From contig NZ_SMKX01000007.1 of NCBI RefSeq assembly GCF_004349055.1, positions 1 to 64,000 of the forward strand: a stretch of DNA of 64,000 nucleotides, read 5' to 3'. The position numbers and the translations under genes are program-made. Below, piece after piece: positions 32,773 to 41,374 of the stretch. The notes under the pieces are model-generated. The model ran no database searches and was not told the DNA's origin. It was given only the letters and a program-made list of their open reading frames with translations. The first letter of the stretch is position 1. Each line of letters begins with the position of its first letter. Source of the stretch: Kribbella antibiotica. Lineage in GTDB: Bacteria; Actinomycetota; Actinomycetes; Propionibacteriales; Kribbellaceae.

Positions 32773-33949
32773 CCGACTTCCACGGCAGGATGGCGGCAGT
32801 GAGCAGCGCGACTGCACCGCCGAAATACATCGCGCCACGCAACCCCAGTACGGCGGTCAGCACGCCGCCGAGCGCGATGAACGCGGGCTGGACGCTCCGT
32901 GAGGTGATCGACCAGGACGTCAGCACGCGAGCCATGTGACTGTCATCCGTCACCTCCATCCGGTATGTCGCGAAGGACGGGTTGAACGCACCGGCCGCCA
33001 CCAGCAGCGCGGTCTCGGCGACCAGCAGCCACACGAATCCGGCCATCCCGGACGGAGCCAGCGGCAGCAGCAGCGTCCACGGAGTCCGTAGTACGCCGAA
33101 CCAAAGCAGCATGCGGTGGAGTCCGAACCGCCTGGTGAGCGCCGGCGCGATCCAGGCGCCGAGCACGCCCCCGAGGCATGAGACGCCTAAGAAGACGCCG
33201 TAGCTCCACGGCGCCAGGTGCAGCTCGCGCAGCATGAAGACTGTCAGCAGCGGGGAGACCATCATCAGCGGGCCACCGAACAGCTGCGCGTTGACGAACA
33301 GCACAGCCAGCCCGCGATTCGCGAAGATGTACTTCCAGCCGGCGGCGAGGTCGCGCTTACCGGTGTGCTCGGCCGGAGTGGGCTCGGGCTGCCGGATGCG
33401 CCGGATGCCGAGCGCCGACAGCAGGAACGACACCGCATCCACCACCAGCGTCAGGGGTGCGCCGACCAGACTGACAAGACCACCACCGATCGCCGGCCCG
33501 GCGCTCATGGTCAGCCAGAAGACCTGCTCGAACTTGCCGTTCGCCTCCGCTCGCCCTTCGGGCCCGACGAGCGTCTTCAGATGCGCGCCACTCGCGCTGG
33601 TGAACGCGATCAGCGCCGCCATCTGCAGGACGCCGACCACACACAGCTGTGGATAACTCAGCACTCCGAACGCCGCCGCGACCGGCACACTCAGCAACGC
33701 CGCGAACCGGATCAGGTCCGCGGCGATCATCACCGGCCGCTTGTGGCGCCGTTCGATGAAGTCGCCCATCGGCAGCGCGAGCACCGCGCCCGCCAGGGCC
33801 GAGACTGCCGCCAGCATCGACACCTGCAGCGTGCTGACATCAAGAACCAGTACGGCGATCAGCGGCAGCGCGCCGAACCCGATCCCCGACCCCAGTGCGC
33901 TGACCGCGTACGCGAACCTCAACCGCCGAAAGTCCGGCCCCAAAGACAT
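32741..33949 (-). CDS. MFS transporter
   Basis: A 402-aa major facilitator with about twelve membrane helices, a normal length. Motif A-like DFIERRHKRP follows helix 2. It resembles actinobacterial MFS exporters of the macrolide-efflux/enterobactin-exporter type. It stands alone between the Nudix and SDR genes; substrate unknown. The gene contains a perfect DnaA-box sequence (TGTGGATAA, 33648-33656), probably by chance. Confidence 0.85.
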   Translation of the reverse strand: MSLGPDFRRLRFAYAVSALGSGIGFGALPLIAVLVLDVSTLQVSMLAAVSALAGAVLALPMGDFIERRHKRPVMIAADLIRFAALLSVPVAAAFGVLSYPQLCVVGVLQMAALIAFTSASGAHLKTLVGPEGRAEANGKFEQVFWLTMSAGPAIGGGLVSLVGAPLTLVVDAVSFLLSALGIRRIRQPEPTPAEHTGKRDLAAGWKYIFANRGLAVLFVNAQLFGGPLMMVSPLLTVFMLRELHLAPWSYGVFLGVSCLGGVLGAWIAPALTRRFGLHRMLLWFGVLRTPWTLLLPLAPSGMAGFVWLLVAETALLVAAGAFNPSFATYRMEVTDDSHMARVLTSWSITSRSVQPAFIALGGVLTAVLGLRGAMYFGGAVALLTAAILPWKSAKPAPLPEPV

Positions 33950-33982
33950 CTCGCGATCGTAGGAGGGCCTACCGACAGAAAC

Positions 33983-34699
33983 TCAGCGCAGGTTCAGGCC
34001 ACCGTCGAGCAGGACGATCTCACCGGTGACATAGCTGTTGTGGATAAGTGCCGAGATCAGGTCAGCCACGTCTGCAGGTTGGGCGGCACGACGCATCGGG
34101 CTCAAGGTTTTCCACAGGTCTTGAGCGTCCGTCCAGTCAGCGGTCATCGGTGTATCCACAAGCCCCGGTGCCACGGCATTCACCCGAATCTCCGGTCCGA
34201 GCGCAGCCGCGAGCAGCTTGGTCACATGGTTCAGAGCGGCTTTGCTGGCGGCGTACGCGATCGAACTTCCCTTCGGCCGCACACCCGCATGACTGGTCAC
34301 GTTGACGATGCAGCCGCCGGACTCGCGCAGGGCCGGAAGTGCCGCCGTACAGAGCAACCAAGGCGCGATCAGGTTGACGTCGAGCAACCGCCGCCAGTCG
34401 TCGGCCGACAGCCCGTCGAGCTCGGCATGCGGCACCGGCCAGCTGATCCCCGCGTTGTTCACCAGTACGTCGAGCCGCCCGTGCTCGCCCACGACCTCCG
34501 GCACCAACCGTTGAGCCGCAGCGTCATCAGCCAAGTCAGCCTGGTGATACGACCCACCCAGCTCCGCCGCCAGCGCGATCCCAGCATCCCGGCTCACCCG
34601 CGAATGCACCGCGACCGTGAACCCGTCCGCCGCCAACCGCCGCGCGACCCCGGCCCCGATCCCCGAGACCGACCCCGTCACCAACGCAACCTTCGCCAT
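33983..34699 (-). CDS. Short-chain dehydrogenase/reductase
   Basis: A 238-aa classical SDR: cofactor motif TGSVSGIG near the N-terminus, NNAG at about 87, and the Ser-Tyr-Lys set (VTSHAG, then YAASK). The Arg in HSR after beta-2 suggests preference for NADP(H). The start at ATG 34699 places MAKVALVTG first; the frame upstream overlaps the TetR gene. It begins 4 bp after the TetR gene ends and is probably co-transcribed. Substrate unknown. Confidence 0.88.
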   Translation of the reverse strand: MAKVALVTGSVSGIGAGVARRLAADGFTVAVHSRVSRDAGIALAAELGGSYHQADLADDAAAQRLVPEVVGEHGRLDVLVNNAGISWPVPHAELDGLSADDWRRLLDVNLIAPWLLCTAALPALRESGGCIVNVTSHAGVRPKGSSIAYAASKAALNHVTKLLAAALGPEIRVNAVAPGLVDTPMTADWTDAQDLWKTLSPMRRAAQPADVADLISALIHNSYVTGEIVLLDGGLNLR

Positions 34700-34703
34700 C
34701 GGA

Positions 34704-35273
34704 TTAGGAAGATCGGTAGCGCAGGCCGTCGAGGAGGAGGTCGAGGAGCCGACCGGCTGTTTCACGGTTGTCGCCGGCCGCGAGGGCGACGCCGCTGATG
34801 CCCTTGAGTACGTCGTCCGCGGAGATGTCGGAGCGGATGTCACCGGCGGCGATACCGGCGGCGAGCAGCGGCTCGATCGCACCGACGAGCAGCTCGAGGC
34901 TCTGGTCGTACGGGTTGGCTCCGGCCGCGATGATCGCGCGCAGGGCGTCGGCCATGCCCATCTTGCGGTGCATGTAGTCGGCGAAGCGGTCCATCCAAGC
35001 CCGCAGTGCTTCGGCGGGTGGGAGCTTGTCGAGGAGCTCGGGGGCGGCCTCGCAGACAGTCGCGAGCTCCTTGCGGTACGCCGCTTCGATCAGCGCCTCG
35101 CGGGTCGGGAAGTGCCGGTACAGCGTGCCGATGCCGACGCCGGCGTCCTTGGCGATGCCCTCGAGCGTCGCCTCCAGCCCGCACTTCGTGAACGCCCGGG
35201 CCGCCGCGGCCAGCACCTGGTCACGGTTGCGCTGAGCGTCGGCCCGGAGCGGCCGCGTCTTCGGTTCCGTCAT
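34704..35273 (-). CDS. TetR-family transcriptional regulator
   Basis: A 189-aa repressor with a clear TetR helix-turn-helix at about 15-60 (LEGIAKDAGVGIGTLYRHFP) and an all-helical ligand domain. It is divergent from the plus-strand SDR and upstream of the minus-strand SDR, with two palindromes in the gap, so it most likely represses both. The family usually responds to small hydrophobic ligands. Confidence 0.92.
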   Translation of the reverse strand: MTEPKTRPLRADAQRNRDQVLAAAARAFTKCGLEATLEGIAKDAGVGIGTLYRHFPTREALIEAAYRKELATVCEAAPELLDKLPPAEALRAWMDRFADYMHRKMGMADALRAIIAAGANPYDQSLELLVGAIEPLLAAGIAAGDIRSDISADDVLKGISGVALAAGDNRETAGRLLDLLLDGLRYRSS

Positions 35274-35318
35274 TTCCCCTCCTCACCCCAACTCACCAAA
35301 ACCTAGCGGACTTGATAT

Positions 35319-35364
35319 CCGGAGGCCCCTCCGCTTAACTGGAGCTATCCGGAGGCTCCTCCGG
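35319..35364. promoter_or_regulatory. Two CCGGAGG-N2-CCTCCGG palindromes, probable TetR operators
   Basis: CCGGAGG-CT-CCTCCGG at 35349-35364 is an exact inverted repeat. A near-perfect copy, CCGGAGG-CC-CCTCCGC, sits at 35319-35334. Centres are 30 bp apart, about three helical turns, in the gap between divergent TetR and SDR genes. Each is preceded by TAT (TATCCGGAGG). Strong candidates for the TetR regulator's binding sites. Confidence 0.75.
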
Positions 35365-35399
35365 TATTAAGACTAGCTCGTAGAACGGGATGAACCCTG

Positions 35400-36317
35400 A
35401 TGAGCAGAATCACCACCCCCTTCGGCTATGACTCCACTGCCGCCGAGGTGATCGCGGGCGTCGATCTGACCGGTCGTCGCGCGGTAGTCACTGGTGGCGC
35501 GTCCGGCATCGGCGTGGAGACGGTCCGCGCACTGGCATCGGCCGGCGCCGAGGTCACGCTGACCGCCCGCGACCAGGTCGTCGGCGAGCGCGTGGCCGCA
35601 GGAATCATTGATTCCACTGGCAACAGCCGCGTGTACGTCGCTCCGCTCGAGCTGGCCGACCAGGCGTCCGTACGGGCGTTTGCCGCCAACTGGGACGGGC
35701 CGCTGCACATCCTGGTCAACAACGCCGGCGTGATGGCCGAGCCGCTGAACCGCACCTCCGAGGGCTGGGAGCACCAGTTCGCCACCAACCACCTCGGCCA
35801 TTTCGGTCTCGCGCTCGCCCTCCACGACGCACTGGCTGCGGCCGGCAACGCTCGCCTGGTTGCGGTCAGTTCGAGCGCGCACCTCAGCTCGGACGTCCAC
35901 CTCGACGACCTGCACTTCGACAACCGCCCGTACGACGCCTGGTCGTCGTACGGGCAGTCGAAGACGGCGAACATCCTGTTCGCGGTCGAGGCGTCGAAGC
36001 GCTGGGCGAGTGACGGAATCGTCGCGAACGCCCTGATGCCAGGCGGGATCCGGACCGCACTGCAGCGGCACGTTTCGGCCGAAACTCTGCAGCAATGGGA
36101 CGACTTCCCCTGGAAGACGCCGGAGCAGGGCGCGGCCACTTCTGTCCTGCTGGCCGCCTCTCCCCTGGTCCAGGGTGTGACCGGCCGGTACTTCGAGGAC
36201 AACAACGAAGCGCTGCCCAACGTCCCCGGCGAGAACACCGGTGTGGCGCCGTACGCGCTGGACCCGGAGACGGCCACGAAGCTGTGGGAGAGCTCACTCG
36301 AACTTTTGAGCAAGTAA
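35400..36317 (+). CDS. Short-chain dehydrogenase (retinol-dehydrogenase-like)
   Basis: A 305-aa SDR of the longer, WW-oxidoreductase/retinol-dehydrogenase-like type. TGGASGIG cofactor motif at about 31-38, NNAGVM at about 110, VSSSAH with the catalytic Ser, and YGQSK with the Tyr-Lys pair. ARD after beta-2 suggests NADP(H). Divergent from the TetR gene and downstream of its two candidate operators, so probably induced when TetR binds its ligand. Substrate unknown. Confidence 0.9.
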   Translation: MSRITTPFGYDSTAAEVIAGVDLTGRRAVVTGGASGIGVETVRALASAGAEVTLTARDQVVGERVAAGIIDSTGNSRVYVAPLELADQASVRAFAANWDGPLHILVNNAGVMAEPLNRTSEGWEHQFATNHLGHFGLALALHDALAAAGNARLVAVSSSAHLSSDVHLDDLHFDNRPYDAWSSYGQSKTANILFAVEASKRWASDGIVANALMPGGIRTALQRHVSAETLQQWDDFPWKTPEQGAATSVLLAASPLVQGVTGRYFEDNNEALPNVPGENTGVAPYALDPETATKLWESSLELLSK

Positions 36318-36384
36318 GGTGCGTTCGATCAGGTTGCTGACTCGGCTGGGGTTTCCTCAGGTTGGGCCGGTAACCTGACCGACC

Positions 36385-37515
36385 GTGAGTGACTTGAGCA
36401 TCCGGATCATCTCGGCCGACGAGCACGCCGCCTATATCGCGGCACGTCCGTCGGCCAGCTTCCTGCAGACGCCTGGCTGGGCGGCGGTGAAGAGCGAGTG
36501 GAAGGCAGAGTCACTCGGCTGGTACGAGCCGAGCAACCCGGCCGAGCTGGTCGGCGTCGGCCTGGTGCTGTACCGGCAGATGCCGAAGGTGAAGCGCTAC
36601 CTCGCCTACCTGCCCGAGGGGCCGGTCATCGACTGGGACGCGATCGACCTCGGCCGCTACCTGCGGCCGCTGGCCGAGCACGCGGCGGCCCAGGGCGCGT
36701 TCGGTCTCCGGATGGGCCCCCCGGTGCCGACCCGGCGCTGGAGCGCGAAGACCATCAAGGACGCGATCGCCGGCGGCCAGCAGCCACGGCTCCGCGACGT
36801 CCGGCCGGACGTGATCGAGCCGTCCGGCGCCACCGTCGCGAACCAGCTGAACGCACTGGGCTGGAAGGCTCCGCGCGTCGGCGAGGGCTTCGCGGCCGGT
36901 CAGCCGCAGTTCGTCTTCCAGGTCCCGCTCGCCGGCTTCGGCCCGGAAGACCTGCTCAAGAACATGAACCAGCTCTGGCGGCGCAACATCAAGAAGGCCG
37001 ACAAGATGGGCGTCGAGGTCACCCAAGGCGGCCTCGAGGATGTGAAGGCCTTCCACCAGCTGTACCTCGAGACGGCCGTGCGGGACCACTTCACGCCGCG
37101 CCCGCTGCCGTACTTCGAGAAGATGTACACGGCGATGGCGAGTCAGCCCGCCGGATGCTGTGACTTCCGGGTCTACAACGCCCATCACGAGGGCGATCTG
37201 GTCGCGTCGACGATCTGGATCCGGGTCGGTGGTCATTCGTGGTACTCCTACGGAGCCAGCTCGACCGCCAAGCGGGACGTGCGTGGATCGAACGCGATCC
37301 AGTGGCGCATGATGTCGGATGCACTCGCCGAGGGTGCGACCGTGTACGACCTACGGGGCATCACCGACACCTTGGACCCGAACGACCCGCATGTGGGGTT
37401 GATCCAGTTCAAGGTCGGCACCGGCGGCGAAGCCGTCGAGTACGTCGGTGAGTGGGATCTGCCGTTGAACAAGGCGCTCTACACCGCATTCGACCTCTAC
37501 ATGAGACGGCGTTGA
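36385..37515 (+). CDS. femX: FemX-like peptidoglycan interpeptide-bridge aminoacyltransferase
   Basis: A 376-aa member of the FemABX family, which transfers an amino acid from aminoacyl-tRNA to the lysine or LL-diaminopimelate side chain of lipid II. The two GNAT-like halves can be followed, with LWRRNIKKADKMGVEV and SWYSYGASSTAKRDVRGSNA characteristic of the second. In S. coelicolor the orthologue FemX (SCO3904) adds the bridging glycine. It starts at GTG 36385, 67 bp after the SDR gene, and is followed within 5 bp by the racemase-like gene. Confidence 0.85.
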   Translation: MSDLSIRIISADEHAAYIAARPSASFLQTPGWAAVKSEWKAESLGWYEPSNPAELVGVGLVLYRQMPKVKRYLAYLPEGPVIDWDAIDLGRYLRPLAEHAAAQGAFGLRMGPPVPTRRWSAKTIKDAIAGGQQPRLRDVRPDVIEPSGATVANQLNALGWKAPRVGEGFAAGQPQFVFQVPLAGFGPEDLLKNMNQLWRRNIKKADKMGVEVTQGGLEDVKAFHQLYLETAVRDHFTPRPLPYFEKMYTAMASQPAGCCDFRVYNAHHEGDLVASTIWIRVGGHSWYSYGASSTAKRDVRGSNAIQWRMMSDALAEGATVYDLRGITDTLDPNDPHVGLIQFKVGTGGEAVEYVGEWDLPLNKALYTAFDLYMRRR

Positions 37516-37519
37516 CACC

Positions 37520-38521
37520 ATGCCCCTGACCCTGCACGTCGATTCCGATCGATGGCGCGATCACCTCCGTTCCACGTGGAACCCCGACATCGTCCCGGTC
37601 GCCAAGGGCAACGGGTACGGGTTCGGCAACCACCGGCTGATCGCCGAGTCGCGGGCGCTGGGTGCTCGCACGGTCGCGGTCGGTACCTACTTCGAGGTCC
37701 CGCCGGACCCTCGTGAGGACGTCGTCGTACTGACGCCGTGGCGGCCGTTCCTGGAGATGTCGCAGAGCAAGAACGTGATCCACACGGTCAGCCGGCTGGC
37801 CGACCTGGTCTCGATCCCGGCCGGCAGCCGGGTGCTGATCGAGGTCCAGACGTCGATGCGCCGGCACGGGATCGGCGCCCGCGAGCTGCGGCACACGATG
37901 CTGCTGAACGCCCTGGACCGGATCCGCTTCGAGGGCTGGTCACTGCACTTCCCGATGGGCGCGGGCGGTACGTCGGCCAACGTCCGCGAGGCGGCTCAAC
38001 TCGCCAAGCAGGCAACCGACGTACGGCGTGGACCGCTGTGGGTGTCACATGTCCCGGCCCAGAAGCTCGGTGACATCGGCGAGAACGTCAAGCTCCGGAT
38101 GGGTACGGCGCTCTGGCTCGGCGACCGTGGTGCGCTGACCGTCCGTGCGACCGTGCTCGACGTCCATTCGGTCCGCCGTGGTGAGCGCGTCGGCTACCGG
38201 CAGCGCCGGGTCAGCGGCGACGGCCACATCCTGGTTGTGTCCGGTGGCACCGCGCACGGTGTCGGCCTGGAGGCCCCGACCGCGGCGGCGACCGTCCGGC
38301 AGCGCGCGATCGCGATGGCCAAGGGCAGCCTGGACGCCGCCGGGATGGCGTTGTCGCCGTTCACCATCGAGGGCAAGCAGCGCTGGTTCGCCGAGCCGCC
38401 GCACATGCAGGCGAGCATGCTCTTCCTGCCGTCGGCCGTGGCACCCCCCGCGGTCGGCGACACGATAGGAGTCGACGTCCGCTTCACCACGACCTCGTTC
38501 GACCGCGTCTCGATGGATTAA
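37520..38521 (+). CDS. Alanine-racemase-like PLP protein
   Basis: A 333-aa protein with the N-terminal PLP-barrel of alanine racemase; the PLP lysine is Lys29 in PVAKGNGYGFG, and MRRHGIG and the later MGTALWLGDRGAL correspond to barrel and dimer regions. It is shorter than Alr and may not racemise alanine. It follows femX by 4 bp, a pairing I recall in Streptomyces, so a role in supplying or modifying the bridge amino acid is a reasonable guess. It ends in a 4-bp overlap with the convergent amidohydrolase gene. Confidence 0.75.
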   Translation: MPLTLHVDSDRWRDHLRSTWNPDIVPVAKGNGYGFGNHRLIAESRALGARTVAVGTYFEVPPDPREDVVVLTPWRPFLEMSQSKNVIHTVSRLADLVSIPAGSRVLIEVQTSMRRHGIGARELRHTMLLNALDRIRFEGWSLHFPMGAGGTSANVREAAQLAKQATDVRRGPLWVSHVPAQKLGDIGENVKLRMGTALWLGDRGALTVRATVLDVHSVRRGERVGYRQRRVSGDGHILVVSGGTAHGVGLEAPTAAATVRQRAIAMAKGSLDAAGMALSPFTIEGKQRWFAEPPHMQASMLFLPSAVAPPAVGDTIGVDVRFTTTSFDRVSMD

Positions 38522-39927
38522 CGACCCAGCAGTACGTCGATGCGGTCGCTGGCCGCATCGGCGTCGCGGATCACCTTCGCGGTGTCGACGCCGATCAGGT
38601 GACCGTCGCGCTTGACCGCGACGCCGTTGACGAAGACCCACTGGACGTTGACGGGCTGGGCGTTGAAGACGAGCTGGCTGACCCAGTTGCCGTTGGGTGC
38701 GAAGTTGAGGGCCTGCGGGTCGATGATCTGCAGGTCGGCCTTCTTCCCCGGCGTCAGCGAGCCGATCTCCTGATCGATCCCGAGCGCCTCGGCGCCACCC
38801 AGAGTGGCCATCCGCAGTACGTCGGCCGGCTGCGGGTAGCGGGTCGGGTCCATCGCGGTCGCGCGCTGGAGGCCGACCGCGGCGCGCATGTCGTTGAACA
38901 TGTCGGTGGTGTCGTTGGTCCCGCCGTCGATCCCGAGACCGACCTTGATTCCGCGGGAAGCCATCTCCGGCAGCCGGATGACACCGGACGCCAGGCGCAT
39001 GTTGGACAGCGGGTTGTGCGCGACCCGGATGTCGTTGGCGGCCAGCTCATCGAGCTCCGCGTCGGTCATCTGGACGGCGTGATTCATCAACAGACCGGGC
39101 CGGATGGCACCGACCTTGCGCAGGGCCTCCATCTGGCCGGTGGCCGGGTCGGTCTTCGACTCGTGGACATGCACGTTGAGGGCGACACCGAGCTCCTTGG
39201 CCAGGTTCTCCGCGGCGGCCGTGCTGGCGAGGTTCTGCAGCGTGGGGTGCTGACCGACCTGCAGGTGCGCCAGCGGGTTCGGGTCGATGACCTGCTTCTT
39301 CACCCGGCGGATCTCGTCGAGGGTGGCCGGCTTGGTGTTGGCCGTGTACGAGAAGAAGAAGCGCATCTTCGAATCGGCGAGGGCCTTCAGGCTGCCGTTC
39401 GCGAAGTCGGCGGAGAAGCTGTGCGACCAGTCGGTCGTGGTGGTGATGCCGGTGCCGATCGCGTCCAGGGTGGAGAGGCGGGTCCCGGCGTACGCGTCGG
39501 CAGCCGACGGCTGGTTGCCGTACAGCGGGAGCACACACTCGGCGAGCCAGCCGTTGAGCTCCTTGTCGGTGGCACAACCGCGGATCAGCGACTGCCAGGT
39601 GTGCGTGTGCAGGTCGACGAAGCCGGGCATCACGATCTTGCCGCGGCCGTCGATCACCCGCGCACCGGCGGTGGCCGGCAGATCCTTGCCGACCGCGGTG
39701 ATCGTGTTCTTGGTCATCAGTACGTCGGCATCCTGCAGCATGCCGAGTGATCCCTGGCCGAGGGCCGGGTCCATCGTGAGAACCATCGATGCGTCGCGGA
39801 TCAGCACCTTCGCGGTGCCGTCGTAACCGCGCGCATCGGGCTGATCCAGTTGATTGGCGCCTACCGGCACCGCGACACCGGCCAGCAGGGTGAGTCCAAG
39901 GGCGAGGGCGTTGCGCCTGGTGATCAT
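38518..39927 (-). CDS. Exported amidohydrolase (TRZ/ATZ-like)
   Basis: A 469-aa metal-dependent amidohydrolase. The N-terminus is a signal peptide with a twin-arginine start (TRRNALALGL, cut near PVGA). Metal-site motifs are in order: DLHTHTW (His107, His109), HVHES, NHAVQ and GIDGGTND. TRZ/ATZ-type enzymes deaminate or dechlorinate ring compounds and purine-like substrates. An exported member is less common. No linked transporter is seen. Confidence 0.82.
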   Translation of the reverse strand: MITRRNALALGLTLLAGVAVPVGANQLDQPDARGYDGTAKVLIRDASMVLTMDPALGQGSLGMLQDADVLMTKNTITAVGKDLPATAGARVIDGRGKIVMPGFVDLHTHTWQSLIRGCATDKELNGWLAECVLPLYGNQPSAADAYAGTRLSTLDAIGTGITTTTDWSHSFSADFANGSLKALADSKMRFFFSYTANTKPATLDEIRRVKKQVIDPNPLAHLQVGQHPTLQNLASTAAAENLAKELGVALNVHVHESKTDPATGQMEALRKVGAIRPGLLMNHAVQMTDAELDELAANDIRVAHNPLSNMRLASGVIRLPEMASRGIKVGLGIDGGTNDTTDMFNDMRAAVGLQRATAMDPTRYPQPADVLRMATLGGAEALGIDQEIGSLTPGKKADLQIIDPQALNFAPNGNWVSQLVFNAQPVNVQWVFVNGVAVKRDGHLIGVDTAKVIRDADAASDRIDVLLGR

Positions 39928-40012
39928 GGCGCCGAACCTAACTCTTGCCAGGTCCGGTGCCCCACCCCTTTCCAGCTCGGTCGAACCTTGTCTGCCTGAT
40001 CGCGCAGGTTCT

Positions 40013-40042
40013 TGACTTCAGGTGCACCTGAAGTTGCATCGT
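40013..40042 (+). promoter_or_regulatory. Promoter with a 20-bp perfect palindrome
   Basis: ACTTCAGGTGCACCTGAAGT (40015-40034) is a perfect palindrome filling the spacer between TTGACT (40013-40018) and CATCGT (40037-40042, weak -10). ATG 40049 follows 7 nt later, predicting a leaderless mRNA. A palindrome within an 18-19-bp spacer is the arrangement used by MerR-family activators. Confidence 0.6.
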
Positions 40043-40048
40043 GAGGCC

Positions 40049-40771
40049 ATGGGCTTTCTGGAACGGATCGAGGAACAGCCCGGAGCCGCCGAGCTTCGGG
40101 CCGAGTCGTACCGGCTGCTGGGTCTCAAGCGCGGCGCGAGCGTGGTCGACGTGGGCTGTGGCGCGGGGCACGCGGCCGAGGAACTGGCGGCCAAAGGGTT
40201 GAAGGTGACCGCGCTGGACGCCGATTCCGAGGCGATCGCGGCCGCCCGGACCCGCGTCCCGGGCGCAATGTTTCACGTGGCACATTCCGGCGACCTGCCG
40301 CTCGCCGACGAGTCGATGGACGGCTACCGGGCGCTGCGGCTCTTCCATCTGCTCGAAGATCCGGTCCCGACGGTCACCGAGGCCTATCGGGTGCTGCGCC
40401 CCGGCGGGCGGATCGTGGTCGGCGGCCAGGACTACGGTTTCCTGCTGATCGACAGCTCCGATCAGGACCTGACCGACGTCATCCTGCTCGGTCTCGAGTC
40501 GCGCTCGGTCGCTCCGCGCGCGGTCCGGAACCTCCGAGATCTCCTCCTGGACGCCGGATTCCGTGACCCCGAGGTCGTCGTACACACCGATGCCGTCACC
40601 GACTACGCCGCCCTGGCGCCGCAGCTCGCGGCCGCCGCGACGGCAGCCGTCGGCAAGGCCTTGATCACGCGGGCCGATGCTGACGGCTGGTTGGCCGAGC
40701 AGGAAACCAGAGGCCGGTCCGACCGCTTCCTCACCGTTCTTCCGACGCTGCTGGTCAGCGCTCGGCGTTAG
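40049..40771 (+). CDS. SAM-dependent methyltransferase
   Basis: A 240-aa class I methyltransferase: motif I is VVDVGCGAGHAAEE (about 32-45), the acidic residue after beta-2 is in LDADS, and VLRPGGRIVVGG marks the post-motif strand. The UbiE/COQ5 or Methyltransf_11 pattern does not identify the substrate. ATG 40049 is chosen because the alternative GTG 40022 lies inside the promoter palindrome. Stands alone between the amidohydrolase and GtrA genes. Confidence 0.85.
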   Translation: MGFLERIEEQPGAAELRAESYRLLGLKRGASVVDVGCGAGHAAEELAAKGLKVTALDADSEAIAAARTRVPGAMFHVAHSGDLPLADESMDGYRALRLFHLLEDPVPTVTEAYRVLRPGGRIVVGGQDYGFLLIDSSDQDLTDVILLGLESRSVAPRAVRNLRDLLLDAGFRDPEVVVHTDAVTDYAALAPQLAAAATAAVGKALITRADADGWLAEQETRGRSDRFLTVLPTLLVSARR

Positions 40772-40864
40772 ACGCCCTCTTAGCGTTGACCTAGTGCAAC
40801 CGGTCGGCCACGCCGCGCAGAACTTGTCCGGTCAAAGATCAACCCGCAATAGTTGACGTGCACA

Positions 40865-41374
40865 ATGGATGCCGTGCGCATCCTTTACCGACTCGCGGCG
40901 CGCTTCGGCCTGCGGCGCAGCCGGATGGTGCTGTGGGCAAAGTATTCGGCGTCGCAGGCGATATCGACTGCAGTCAGTCAAGTTGCCTTCGCCTTGTGTT
41001 ACTTCTTCGGCGCTGCGGCCTTGTGGGCCACGGTGATCGCCTGGATGGCCGGCGGCATCCCGAACTACGCCCTCAGCCGCCGCTGGGCCTGGAACCGCCG
41101 CGGCCAAATGTTGCCCTACGCAATCATCGTGGTCGGAAGTGCTGCGGTGGCAGCGCTGACGACGACGCTGGCCGACCAAGCGGCGCAAGCCTGGGTCGAC
41201 TCCCGGTTCTGGCAGACGATGGCGGTCAGCGGTTCGTACTTCGCCACGTTCGCGGCGCTGTTCGTGGTCAAGTTCTGGCTCTTCGACAGCTGGGTTTTCG
41301 CCGCGCCTGTTCAGCCCTTGAAGTACTCCCAGGTCAGCGCGAGCCCGTCTTCCAGCGACACCGTCGGCGCATAA
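40865..41374 (+). CDS. GtrA-family membrane protein
   Basis: A 169-aa protein with four membrane segments and the GtrA pattern (YSASQAISTAVSQVAFALCY, then NYALSRRWAW and VVKFWLFDSWVF). GtrA-like proteins are thought to flip polyprenyl-linked sugars for cell-surface glycosylation. I start at ATG 40865; the frame could begin at TTG 40853. The 3' end overlaps the convergent epimerase gene by 64 bp, an unusually long overlap. Confidence 0.85.
   Translation: MDAVRILYRLAARFGLRRSRMVLWAKYSASQAISTAVSQVAFALCYFFGAAALWATVIAWMAGGIPNYALSRRWAWNRRGQMLPYAIIVVGSAAVAALTTTLADQAAQAWVDSRFWQTMAVSGSYFATFAALFVVKFWLFDSWVFAAPVQPLKYSQVSASPSSSDTVGA

Noticed and set aside
33648-34047. Functional DnaA boxes in the MFS and SDR genes
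   Set aside because: Two perfect 9-mers lie inside coding sequence without clustering; likely chance or minor sites.
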